In this document: positions 1 through 8,100 of the stretch, in pieces
Layout: every line of letters starts with the position of its first letter
How positions within the stretch are numbered: the stretch's first letter is position 1
From: an uncultured Gemmatimonadota bacterium
GTDB taxonomy: Bacteria > Gemmatimonadota > Gemmatimonadetes > Gemmatimonadales > GWC2-71-9
Reading direction: 5' to 3'
Length of the DNA: 16,811 nt
Assembly: GCA_946479805.1 (NCBI GenBank)
Contig: CAMLHP010000034.1
Location: 1-16,811 of the forward strand
Translations under genes and position numbers: made by a program
The notes under the pieces: generated by a model
The model's input: only the letters and a program-made list of their open reading frames with translations
Told to the model about the DNA's origin: nothing
Database searches by the model: none

Positions 1-353
1 CCCACATGCGTGTGGGTCAGCGACAGGTGCAGCCGAAACGGCCCATGCGCCGCCGCCGCTTCCGCAGCGAGTCCGCTCAGCGCCACGCTCGGCCGGCCGG
101 TCTCGTCCCGCCACACCTCGATGTCCTTCCATCCCACTGCCCTGCACCCGGGCAGCGTCTGCATCGCCTTGTACACCGCTTCCTTCGCGGCGATCCGCGC
201 CGCGATGTGCGGCACGGGATCCTCTCGCGACTCGACGTACACCCGCTCCTGCGCCGTCAGGAAACGGTCCATCGCCTGGTCGGCTCGCCGCTCCAGCATC
301 CCCCGAACCCGGCTCAGCTCCACCAGGTCTATCCCCACCCCCAGCACCGTCAT
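1..353 (-). CDS. acpS: Holo-[acyl-carrier-protein] synthase (AcpS), 3' end cut by window edge
   Basis: Transfers 4'-phosphopantetheine from coenzyme A to apo-acyl carrier protein, activating it for fatty acid synthesis in the cytoplasm. I translated the minus strand from the ATG at 353-351; 117 codons are visible. Near the N-terminus is the family motif GIDLVELSR (residues 7-15) with the expected metal-binding Asp9. Later comes RIAAKEAVYKA (53-63) with Glu58, the second metal ligand, and close to the edge SLTHT, matching the usual SISHD-like segment. Family members are about 120-130 residues, so only a few C-terminal residues are missing. The start overlaps the stop of the upstream 249-residue gene by ATGA, so it is probably translationally coupled and last or nearly last in the chain. 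Identification is firm from motifs. Confidence 0.93.
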   Translation of the reverse strand, partial: MTVLGVGIDLVELSRVRGMLERRADQAMDRFLTAQERVYVESREDPVPHIAARIAAKEAVYKAMQTLPGCRAVGWKDIEVWRDETGRPSVALSGLAAEAAAAHGPFRLHLSLTHTHV

Positions 354-1099
354 TCGATACCCCAGAACTGATTCGCCACCGGCCGAAACCACTCGGGCGA
401 CGGCAGGAACCCGCCCAGCACCAGCCCGGCCCAGAGCAGCGCCGCCGAGATGGCAACGGTAATGATCCAGAGCGGCAACCTTGGCCGCTTCCAGCGGCGC
501 ACATGGTCCATGTCCTCCTGCCACGCCGCCTCTTCCGCGCGGGCCGCTTCCTCCAGCGCGAGCCACGCCGACTCCAGCCGGCGGGCAACGCCGGTGAGCG
601 CCTTCTTCCACAGCTCGCCTGCGTCGCTGCTCTCGGGCGCGCTCCGCACGGCCCGCCGCATCAGCACTTCCATCCGGTCGAGAGCCTCCACCAGCGCCCC
701 GCCGCCGCTTCCCAGCCGAACCGCGATCCCCCGGCGTTCGTCGTCAGTGAGCAGGACCTTCTGCAGCTTGCGGCGAGGCAGCCGGGACTCGCTGGCGGCG
801 GACCTGAAACGATGTTCGATCCGGGTCGCCACCCGATCCGCCGCTTCCGTGACGGCCCGCTCCCATGCGGCCTGCCAGCCGTGCCGGTTGAGCGACTGCA
901 TGGCGGAGTCGAGATCGCCCTCAGCAGCAAAGGCCCGCGCCGCACCCGCCAGCTGGAACAGCTCTGTCACGAGGGAAATGCGGACATCATCCAGCGGCAC
1001 CAGGCCGCTGCTGGCACCGGCCGGCGCTGCCAGCCGCCCCAGGAGCGGCCCCAGCTCGGGAATGATCGAAACGCCGGCACTCACGTCCGGCGCGCTCAA
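350..1099 (-). CDS. Tail-anchored membrane protein of unknown function (249 aa)
   Basis: I do not recognise this family. The protein is mostly soluble, helical-looking, Ala/Arg/Glu-rich sequence. One hydrophobic segment lies near the C-terminus (about residues 209-232), preceded by a basic stretch (HVRRWKRPR) and followed by a short tail ending in a Trp/Phe-rich sequence. There is no N-terminal signal. By the positive-inside rule this suggests a cytoplasmic body anchored in the inner membrane by its tail. Residues about 165-200 (ARRLESAWLALEEAARAEEAAWQ) could form a coiled coil. The start used is TTG at 1099, overlapping the HAD gene stop as TTGA; a GTG five codons later is an alternative. 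The end overlaps the acpS start by ATGA. Lying between a HAD phosphatase and acpS, an envelope or lipid role is possible, but that is only context. Confidence 0.8.
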   Translation of the reverse strand: MSAPDVSAGVSIIPELGPLLGRLAAPAGASSGLVPLDDVRISLVTELFQLAGAARAFAAEGDLDSAMQSLNRHGWQAAWERAVTEAADRVATRIEHRFRSAASESRLPRRKLQKVLLTDDERRGIAVRLGSGGGALVEALDRMEVLMRRAVRSAPESSDAGELWKKALTGVARRLESAWLALEEAARAEEAAWQEDMDHVRRWKRPRLPLWIITVAISAALLWAGLVLGGFLPSPEWFRPVANQFWGIE

Positions 1100-1797
1100 C
1101 CCAGGATCGCGGACATGACCGCGTCGGTGTCAGCGAGGTCGGGAAGCACGGCCCACGGCTCATGGGCCCTGAGGTCGTCCATGGTGTACGCACCGGTCGC
1201 CACCGCAATCGCCCGTGCACCGATGCCTCGGCCACAGGCGATGTCGGCAGGCGTGTCGCCGATGATCACCACTTCATCGCCGACGGGCACGTGGCCGAAC
1301 AGGGGGCGCGCCCTCGCGGCCGCTATTGCCGGCAGCTCCGAGCGGTCGTGCGAGTCGCTGCCGTAGGCTCCCACCACGAACTGGCGCGAGTCGATCCCGG
1401 CAGCGCGCAGCTTGAGTTCGGCTCCATCCACCAGGTTTCCGGTGAGCAGCCCCAGCGCCACCCGCGCCTCCCCCGCCAGCCGCATCAGCAGCCGTTCGAT
1501 GCCGGGCATCAGCGTGGTGACCGACGCCCCCGACGCCAGCTCGCGCTCCAGCAGCGCCACGTAACGGCGGCAGAGCGAGGCCACCCGCTCACCATCATGC
1601 GGGGGATCGTGACCCGCCAGCGCCAGCATCTCGCCCACGATCTGGGGATCGGTCTTGCCGTCGAACCGCATGTGCTGGAAGGAAGAGACTTCGCCCACGT
1701 GCTCGCCCAGCGCGGCGGTGATCGCGCGCCTCCCGGCGCCGGCAGTGAGGAGAATGGTGCCGTCGATGTCCAGCAGGACCAGCCGGTCGGGGTTCAT
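1096..1797 (-). CDS. HAD-superfamily hydrolase, phosphoglycolate-phosphatase-like
   Basis: A cytoplasmic phosphatase of the haloacid dehalogenase superfamily, 233 residues. All four HAD motifs are visible: motif I DIDGT with nucleophile Asp10 and acid/base Asp12; motif II LLTGN with Thr119; motif III Lys129; motif IV GDTPAD with Asp181 and Asp185. The insert between motifs I and II (about residues 20-95, including FDGKTDPQI) is a helical cap, as in phosphoglycolate/beta-phosphoglucomutase-type members. The substrate cannot be read from sequence; phosphoglycolate, a sugar phosphate or a nucleotide monophosphate are all possible. The ATG at 1797 overlaps the stop of the NlpC/P60 gene (ATGA), and its own TGA overlaps the TTG of the next gene. 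It is in the middle of a chain of coupled genes. Confidence 0.9.
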   Translation of the reverse strand: MNPDRLVLLDIDGTILLTAGAGRRAITAALGEHVGEVSSFQHMRFDGKTDPQIVGEMLALAGHDPPHDGERVASLCRRYVALLERELASGASVTTLMPGIERLLMRLAGEARVALGLLTGNLVDGAELKLRAAGIDSRQFVVGAYGSDSHDRSELPAIAAARARPLFGHVPVGDEVVIIGDTPADIACGRGIGARAIAVATGAYTMDDLRAHEPWAVLPDLADTDAVMSAILG

Positions 1798-2582
1798 CCC
1801 CGCACTCGCCTCGCCGCGACCAGCCTGGGCCGGAGCGCGTCGCCGGCTCGTGCACCGGGCAGGAACGACTCGCGCACCACGCCCCCGCAGCTGATGGTGC
1901 TGTGCACCAGCGTAACTCCGGTGGCCACAAGCGCCACGTGGGTGATTTGCTCCCCCGACTCGCTCCGGAAGAACAGCAGGTCACCCGGCTCGGTCCGGTC
2001 CAGCTGCACCGGGTCGCCCACTTCCACCTGCTTCGACGAATCCCGCGGCAGCATCACGCCGCGCAGCGCCCATGTGGTCTGGACCAGGCCGGAGCAGTCG
2101 ACTCCCCAGGGAGTCACTCCGCCCCACTGATAGGGCGATCCCTGGAACCTTTCCATGGCCCACTCCTCGGGCGGCACTTCGCGCGCGACGGCACGGATCG
2201 CCGCTGCCTGCCCCACCTTGCCCTCCAGCACCCTGCCCAGTCGGCCGTCGGGCAGCGTCACCATGCCGTCGTCGTCGAGGACCAGCCGGGCCCGCATCGG
2301 CGCCCTCACCAGCTCGCTTCCCACGGTGATGACTGCACCCTCCGAGACTGCGGTCGCGGTCCGGCCCCACGCATCGGCGTGGACGTCGTCCAGGACCGCC
2401 ACGTACCCCCTGTTCACCCATCCCTCGTAGGAGTCGGCGTCGGTCCGGACGTGGAGCCACTCGCGGTCACCGCCCAGCTTCTGTGCGGTTTCCCCCAGCA
2501 CCAGCTGGGTCACCTGCTCCGCGCGCACATCCGGCTCCCGGTTGAGCGGAGCAATCGCCGCCGTAGCCACGATGGTCGTCAC
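1794..2582 (-). CDS. SH3-domain NlpC/P60 (C40) peptidase, likely dipeptidyl-peptidase VI / YkfC-like
   Basis: Predicted 262-residue cysteine peptidase that cuts gamma-D-Glu-meso-diaminopimelate type bonds in peptidoglycan peptides. Residues about 5-65 form a bacterial SH3-like domain (AEQVTQLVLGE, then YEGWVNRGY). A second SH3-like linker follows, then the NlpC/P60 domain from about 140. Catalytic Cys163 is in DCSG, His215 in THVALV, and a third polar residue, His227, in LVHS. There is no signal peptide, unlike secreted NlpC enzymes. The N-terminal SH3 pattern resembles YkfC/dipeptidyl-peptidase VI, which work in the cytoplasm on recycled muropeptides. The start chosen is GTG at 2582, which makes a GTGA overlap with the zinc-ribbon stop. 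The open frame runs 45 codons further upstream, but that stretch lies over the zinc-ribbon gene and looks non-coding. Substrate is inferred. Confidence 0.88.
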   Translation of the reverse strand: MTTIVATAAIAPLNREPDVRAEQVTQLVLGETAQKLGGDREWLHVRTDADSYEGWVNRGYVAVLDDVHADAWGRTATAVSEGAVITVGSELVRAPMRARLVLDDDGMVTLPDGRLGRVLEGKVGQAAAIRAVAREVPPEEWAMERFQGSPYQWGGVTPWGVDCSGLVQTTWALRGVMLPRDSSKQVEVGDPVQLDRTEPGDLLFFRSESGEQITHVALVATGVTLVHSTISCGGVVRESFLPGARAGDALRPRLVAARRVRG

Positions 2583-2785
2583 GCTGCCGGTGCCTCCCCG
2601 CGGCACGCCGCGCACAGAGTTATGCCGCGAAAGGTGCAGATGAGGCAGATGAACGTGCCGCAGCGCGCACAGGGATAGCCCTCCGATGCACGCTCCTCGT
2701 TGCCGCAGGAGCGGCACTTCATGGCATCAGATGCCTGTGCTTCGGGCCTCTGGACCGGGTCGCCGGTCTCGTTCGGGTCGGTCAT
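2579..2785 (-). CDS. Small zinc-ribbon protein with four CxxC knuckles (68 aa)
   Basis: A 68-residue protein whose C-terminal two thirds holds four CxxC pairs: Cys24/27, 39/42, 47/50 and 58/61, enough to bind two zinc ions in a cross-brace or B-box-like arrangement. The first 21 residues are polar, acidic and probably disordered. Met22 could serve as an alternative start giving only the zinc module, but the ATG at 2785 is preceded by GAGG at 5 bases spacing, inside the end of the regulator gene. It lies 7 bases after the regulator stop and its TGA overlaps the GTG of the NlpC/P60 gene. I do not recognise a specific family; nucleic-acid or protein binding are both possible. The Cys pattern and tight coupling make it a credible real gene. 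Confidence 0.78.
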   Translation of the reverse strand: MTDPNETGDPVQRPEAQASDAMKCRSCGNEERASEGYPCARCGTFICLICTFRGITLCAACRGEAPAA

Positions 2786-2792
2786 GGCCGCC

Positions 2793-4139
2793 TCAGTTGG
2801 TGATTCCGTACCGCTTGATCTTGTTGATCAGTGTGGCGCGCGAGATTCCCAGTTCCTGCGCCGCGCGGGTGCGGTTGCCGGAGTGATGCTTGAGGGTGCG
2901 GTCAATGTGCTGCCGCTCGAGGTCCTCCAGGCTCAGCGGCGTGTGGCGCCGGTCGCCCACCCCGGGACGGGCCCGGAACTCACTCGGCAAGTGCTCCACG
3001 CTCAGAGCATGCGCGCCCCGCCCGAGGATGAGCCCCCTCTCGAGCACGTTTCGCATCTCCCGCACGTTGCCGGGCCAGGGATATTGCACCAGCCGGTCCA
3101 GCACTTCCGCAGTCAGCGTCGACGGTCCGTCAGGCAACTCGCGCCGGAGGTCCGCGACTATCCGCGTGATGAGCGCCAGCCGGTCCTCGCGGGTCCGGTC
3201 CCGCACCGCGGGCAGGTGCAGCGGCATGACGCTCAGCCGGTAGTACAGGTCCTCCCGGAACCGCCCGTGCTCCACCGCCTCGTGCAGGTTCCGATTGGTG
3301 GCCGCTATCAACCGAACGTCCACGGTTGTCTCCCGGGTTCCGCCCAGCCTCCGGAAGGTCTTGGTCTCCAGCACCTTGAGCAGCTTGGGCTGGAGCTCGG
3401 GCACCAGGTCGCCGATCTCGTCCAGAAAGATGGTACCCCGGTCCGCGATCTCGAACAGCCCCTGCTTCCGCTCCTTGGCGTCGGTGTAGGCTCCCTTCTC
3501 GTGGCCGAACAGCTCGCTGTCGAGGAACGTGGCGTTGAGTCCCGCGCAGTTGACCTCCACGAACGGCTCCCTGGCCCGGGGGCCCACGTCGTGGATCATC
3601 CGCGCCACCCAGCCCTTGCCGGTCCCCGACTCACCGGTGAGCAGCACGGTGGTCCGCTCGCTCTGGCCCAGCAGCGAAATCTGGTGGGCAATCTCCTGCA
3701 TCTGGCCCGACGACCCCAGCGAATCGGGCCCACGCTCGTCGGTGCCCTGCTCCAGCAGCGTCTGGTTGACCCGCCGGAGCCGCACCTTGTCGGAGACCCG
3801 CGCCGTGGCCGCGGCCAGGTGCGCCATGTCCACCGGCTTGGTGAGGAAGTTCTCGGCGCCCAGCTGCATCGCCCGCACCGCCGTGGCGACGTCTCTCTGC
3901 CCGGTGAGAAGGATGACCGCCGCTCCCCGTTCGCGCAGGGCCTCGAGCACCTCCATCCCGTCCATTCCCGGGAGCGCCAGGTCGAGCACCACAACCTCCG
4001 GCCGGATTCGCTCGAAAGTGGCGAGGCCGGCCTCGCCGCTCAGCTCACGGGTGACTTCATAGCCGAGCTTCTCGAAGTAGTTCCCGATCGAGCGCAGCAC
4101 GTCCACGTCGTCGTCGATGAGCAACACGGAATCAGCCAT
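2793..4139 (-). CDS. NtrC-family sigma-54-dependent response regulator
   Basis: A 448-residue two-component regulator with three domains. The receiver domain spans about residues 1-120, with acidic pocket Asp9/Asp10, phosphoacceptor Asp53, Thr79 and Lys101. The AAA+ domain covers about 140-370: Walker A GESGTGKG at 169-176, Walker B TIFLDE at 236-241, and FREDLYYRLSV carrying the sensor/arginine-finger region. The C-terminal Fis-type helix-turn-helix is at about 405-448 (TRAAQELGISRATLINKIKRYG). The loop that contacts sigma-54, normally GAFTGA, reads GAYTDA at 216-221. No histidine kinase gene lies in the window, so the partner kinase is elsewhere. The ATG at 4139 has GGAG 7 bases upstream. 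It could drive sigma-54 promoters for envelope functions, but no target site was found here. Confidence 0.95.
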   Translation of the reverse strand: MADSVLLIDDDVDVLRSIGNYFEKLGYEVTRELSGEAGLATFERIRPEVVVLDLALPGMDGMEVLEALRERGAAVILLTGQRDVATAVRAMQLGAENFLTKPVDMAHLAAATARVSDKVRLRRVNQTLLEQGTDERGPDSLGSSGQMQEIAHQISLLGQSERTTVLLTGESGTGKGWVARMIHDVGPRAREPFVEVNCAGLNATFLDSELFGHEKGAYTDAKERKQGLFEIADRGTIFLDEIGDLVPELQPKLLKVLETKTFRRLGGTRETTVDVRLIAATNRNLHEAVEHGRFREDLYYRLSVMPLHLPAVRDRTREDRLALITRIVADLRRELPDGPSTLTAEVLDRLVQYPWPGNVREMRNVLERGLILGRGAHALSVEHLPSEFRARPGVGDRRHTPLSLEDLERQHIDRTLKHHSGNRTRAAQELGISRATLINKIKRYGITN

Positions 4140-4146
4140 TCACGGT

Positions 4147-4150
4147 CTCC
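4147..4150 (-). promoter_or_regulatory. Ribosome binding site of the response regulator
   Basis: GGAG on the minus strand, 7 bases before the ATG at 4139. It supports that start and shows that translation of the regulator begins independently of the kinase gene upstream. Confidence 0.6.
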
Positions 4151-4154
4151 ATTG

Positions 4155-4217
4155 AGTCTCAAGTCACAAGCCTCAAGTCTCAAGTCAAGGTCGCTTCTCG
4201 CGACTCGCGACTCGTGA
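4155..4217. repeat. Degenerate 7-base tandem repeat filling an intergenic gap
   Basis: Nine consecutive heptamers in perfect 7-base register. On the plus strand they are AGTCTCA, AGTCACA, AGCCTCA, AGTCTCA, AGTCAAG, GTCGCTT, CTCGCGA, CTCGCGA and CTCGTGA. The first five share one consensus and the last three another; the sixth is divergent. The array starts just before the regulator's ribosome binding site and stops exactly at the stop codon of the lipid kinase gene. On the minus-strand transcript the middle can form a short hairpin (GTCGC, loop GAGAA, GCGAC), but no run of U follows, so it is not a convincing terminator. Its composition is unlike the flanking coding sequence. Confidence 0.75.
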
Positions 4218-5105
4218 CTACGCCCCAACCATCACATTCACCGCCCCCGGCACCACCCTCGCCGTGAACGGGGTCTCGCCGCCCGGCTCGCCATCGAGCT
4301 GCACCGGCTCGACCGGATCGGTTTCCACCCTGATCTCCTGTCCCCGGGCAAAGCTCACGAACCGGTCACGGCCATGCGCCGGCGCGTCCCGCAGCAGGTC
4401 CCAGATGGCGCGGGCGCTCTCCACCACGTTTCCCGCCCGGAGCAGCACCACGTCGAGCAAGCCATCGTCGGGGCGGATGTCATGCCTCAGCTTGACCAGC
4501 GGCGGAATCACCTCGCCGCAGTTGGCGACCAGGACCAGCGCCGCCTCGGTCTCGGTCCTGGCTCCGTCGACCGTGATGGTCATGCGCGCCATGTGGAGTT
4601 CTTCCAGCAGCCTGAAGGTCGTCGCCACGTATGCCGCGAACTTCCACTTGTGCTTGTTGGCCGCCGCGGTTCCCGCCATGACCCGCGCGTCGTAGCCCGC
4701 GCCGCATGCCACCGCGAAGTAGTGCTCGCCATCGCTCCGGCTCATCTGTCCCAGGTCCAGCCGCCGCGGCCTTCCCTTCACTATTGCCTCGGCCGCGCGC
4801 ACCGGATGGGCCGGAATCCGAAGGTTGCCTGCCAGCAGGTTGCCGGTGCCGCCCGGTATCACGCCCAGGCTCACGCCGGTTCCCACCAGCGCCGCCGCGG
4901 ACTGCATGGTGGTGCCGTCTCCCCCGAACACCGCCACCACGTCCACGCCTTCCGCCACTCCATACTCCGCCAGCCGGCGCGCATCACCGGGGCCGCCTGT
5001 CGCCAGCACCTCGCCCTGCCATCCACCCGCTGTGAACGTGCGCATCACCGCAGCAACCGTGTCGGGATGGGTCCGCGCAGCTGCGGGATTGATTATCACC
5101 AGCAC
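4218..5105 (-). CDS. Diacylglycerol kinase / YegS-type lipid kinase family protein
   Basis: A 295-residue ATP-dependent lipid kinase of the DAGK catalytic-domain superfamily. In its relatives the substrate is diacylglycerol, phosphatidylglycerol or a sphingoid lipid, and the work is done at the inner face of the membrane. The N-terminus VIINPAA is the classic opening. The nucleotide motif GGDGT is at residues 61-65 and GVIPGGTGN at 81-89. A C-terminal LDGE segment (Asp271-Glu273) matches the catalytic acid region. The usual Glu after GGDGTxx is Gln68 here. The GTG at 5105 lies 5 bases after the tamB stop; a CTG at 5114 with GGGAG 8 bases upstream is an alternative start. A longer open frame upstream overlaps tamB and is not coding. 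Its place after tamA-tamB suggests co-transcription and a lipid-homeostasis role. Substrate is uncertain. Confidence 0.9.
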   Translation of the reverse strand: MLVIINPAAARTHPDTVAAVMRTFTAGGWQGEVLATGGPGDARRLAEYGVAEGVDVVAVFGGDGTTMQSAAALVGTGVSLGVIPGGTGNLLAGNLRIPAHPVRAAEAIVKGRPRRLDLGQMSRSDGEHYFAVACGAGYDARVMAGTAAANKHKWKFAAYVATTFRLLEELHMARMTITVDGARTETEAALVLVANCGEVIPPLVKLRHDIRPDDGLLDVVLLRAGNVVESARAIWDLLRDAPAHGRDRFVSFARGQEIRVETDPVEPVQLDGEPGGETPFTARVVPGAVNVMVGA

Positions 5106-5110
5106 CCGGC

Positions 5111-8100
5111 TCAGAACTCGTTCTCCCAGAGGATGTCGAAGCCGATCTGGTACGTGTTGGTCGGCTGGAACTGGTTGAGTATCCGGCAGTCGCTGTAGGT
5201 CGGCTCGAATGAGGTCTGCAGCCTCCACGAACGTGTCAACCGGTAATCGAGGCTCGCGCCGAACCCCACCGAGCTGGTGCCTCCGATGGCCGACGAGCAA
5301 ACCCCTGCGTTGAGCCTGAGGAAGAGGTCGCGGCCCACCTGCCATCCGGCCGCCAGCTGCAGCGCGTTCCCGCCGCTGACGCCGCCGGCCAGCACCGGGC
5401 GGATCTCCAGCAGGTCCACCGGGATGCCGAGGTCGCTGACTATGGCGCGCTCGATGTCGCTCGACACCGTTGCCGTGACGATCGATGTAAGGCTCGATAT
5501 CGCCTGCTGCCGGTCGAGGCTCACCTGCGATGATGGCACCCCGAATACCAGGTAGCTCACCAGGTCCACTTCCGGCAGCGGCGGCTGGATGGTGGGATCG
5601 GAGCGGAGCTCGAGTTCGGGGCGGAGCAGCGTACCGGTGATCCGCGCTATCACCGGAATGTCCTGCGAGCCGGAGTGCACCACGTGCTGGGCCTCGATGT
5701 CGAGACCGGCATTGAGGTCGGGAGTGCCGAAGTAGGTGACGCTTCCGCGCTGCACGTCGAAGTCGCGCGAGACCGGGCCGATCTTTAGCGTATACACCCC
5801 GGGACCGGCCTCGAGCACGCCGTCCATCCGGTACTCGCGCCGCACCTTGTTGGCCCGCACCTCGCCCGCCAGCTTGATGTTGGCCTCGCTCGACCGGAGC
5901 CAGAAATCGCTCCCGAGCTGGAGGTTGAAGTCCTCGACCCTGAGCTCCTCGACGAACTGGTTCTGGATCCCGGCGCCCAGCCGCTGCCTCCGGATGGCGA
6001 GCGTGTCCACCAGGTCGAGATGGGTCGGGTCCTCCAGGTCGATCACCTGCTTGCTTATGAGGTCGGCGAAGTAGAGCACGCCGTCGTTGGCGGTGCCGGA
6101 GCCGGTGAGCGTGGCGCCGAAGAACGGTCCCGTCAGCCGGAAGCGCCCCGAGGCCGTCAGGTCCAGGAAGTCGCGCTGCTTGATGGCCTCGAAATTCCGG
6201 GCCACGAGGTCGAGGTTGAGCATCGGCCGCGACAGGTCCGCGAGCTTCACCACCCCGTTGGCGCCCAGGGCGCCCTCGCCGCTGGTGACCCGGAGATTCT
6301 CCACCAGCACCGAATCCCCCACGAAACGCGCGGTGCCCTGCATCGCTTCCCACTCGACGTTGAGCCCCCGCACCACCATCCCCCCATCCTGGACCGTGAG
6401 CGCGCCCGAGAGCGCGGGCTCGGACCAGGTGCCACCGACGGTAACGTCGGCGTCGAGGAATCCGGTGACCCGGTCCACCGAGGGCACGAAAGGCTCGATG
6501 ATCGCGAGGTCCACGCTGTCGCCCAGCGCGCGGATGCTCACCGGTCCCTCCAGCCGCCGGTTCTCCATCTCGCCGGCGCCCAGGTAGTAGGGCACCGCCG
6601 CCTGCAGCGTCATCACCCGATTGCCGGTGCGCCAGAGGAAGATGTCGGCGTTGAGGCGGCGGTCGGCGTAGTTGAACACCCCCTCGAGGTACGGCAGGTG
6701 CGAATCGCCGATCGAGAGGCCATCGAGCTGGGCGTTCCCGGTGAAGGTCGGCTCGGCCGCGGTGCCGCCCAGGTTGAAGCTGCCGCCCAGCCGGCCTGCT
6801 ACGCTCCCCGGGTCATGCCCCGCGATGGCGTAGAGTGTCTTGAGGTCGACGCCGAACGCGTCGATGGTCATGTCACCGGGTCCGTCGAACGGCAGCCGCC
6901 CCGCCACTCGAAGTTCACCACTGCGGTCCAGCGCCGAGACGATAGTGGTGTCGAGCAGCGGCGCGCTGTCGCTGAGCACGAACGTGGTGGGACGGAGCAG
7001 CCGCCATACACTGGGATCGAGGTCGGCACGCAGGCTGTCGATGCCCAGCATCTTCGAGTCTCCCATGCGGAACCAGCCGGCCCCGTCGAACCGGGGGCCG
7101 GTCCCCACCGTGGTACCCGCGGTCCATGAGACGGAGTCCATGGTGCCGTCCAGCGCCAGCCCCAGCGAGTCGAAGTTCCACGGGGTGCCGACCGTGTCGG
7201 TCTGCACGAAGAACGAATCGGCCCTCGCCTCCAGCTGCACCCGGCCGCCGTCGCCACCGGCCGACCCGAACGAGCCCCAGAGCCGCGGCGCGCGGTATCC
7301 CTGGAAGGCGACGTCGCGTGCGTCGAATGAACCCACCACCGCCAGCGAATCGAGATTGCCGCTCAGCGCCAGCGCGCCGGTTGCGATGCCGGTGAGCGGG
7401 CGCTCCCAGTGACGGCTGGTGTCGCGGGTGTCGCCGGTGAGCGCCAGCAGCAGCGAGTCGAACGCAACCAGGCTGTCGGCCGCGAGCCGGAAGCTCATCT
7501 GCCCCCCGTGCGGCGCGGCCCAGCCCAGGGTGCCGCTCCCGCCGGCGCGGGCCCCTTCCCACTCGGTGTAGAGCGTGTCCACCGCGATGATGCTGTCGGC
7601 CACAGCGGCCCGCGCAAACAGCGTGTCGATGGTCCATTCCCGCACCGCGCTCTGCCTCAGCACCAGCTCGAGGCTGCCCTCGGGTGCGTTGATGCTGTCG
7701 ATGGTGCCCGTGGCCAGCGCCCGTCCATTCAGGCGAGTCCGCACCCCCTTCCCCTGCAGCGCCTGGAGGTCGAGCCCGGTGAACTGCACCGCCAGCGCGT
7801 CGGCCCCCCAGCGGGGCGGCATCATCGTCATCCCGCCGGACGCGCGGATGGTGCCGATGTCGCCGGTGAGGTCGGCATCCACCTGCATTTCCTCGAGCGT
7901 GCCGTTCATGGCGAGCCGGCCCCGCACCGCGCCGGTGGTGGCGAGGCCGGGGAATCCCCGCCGGATCCCCTCGAACTCGAGCGGCTCCAGCGCCACGTCC
8001 ATGTCCACGCCCAGCACTTCGCCCCGGGTGTCAAGCCGCACCCGGCCGGTGAACGCGCTCACGGGGCGGTCGCCATCGTGATGCCTGGCGCTGCCCACGA

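Noticed and set aside
2583..2717. 45-codon N-terminal extension of the NlpC/P60 gene
   Set aside because: It overlaps the zinc-ribbon gene in another frame, is His/Arg/Cys-rich without domain character, and the GTG at 2582 gives a typical 4-base overlap start.
4187..4212. Hairpin terminator in the heptamer array
   Set aside because: A 5-base stem with a 5-base loop can form on the minus strand, but no U-tract follows, and the pairing is explained by the repeat units themselves.
2700..4217. 505-codon plus-strand open frame opposite the sigma-54 regulator
   Set aside because: It is antisense to a regulator with all domain motifs intact; composition is that of a shadow frame.
5106..6353. Upstream extension of the lipid kinase frame to 711 residues
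   Set aside because: The extra sequence overlaps tamB in another frame, shows low-complexity Arg/Gly/Pro composition, and the kinase domain begins at the classic VIINP near 5105.
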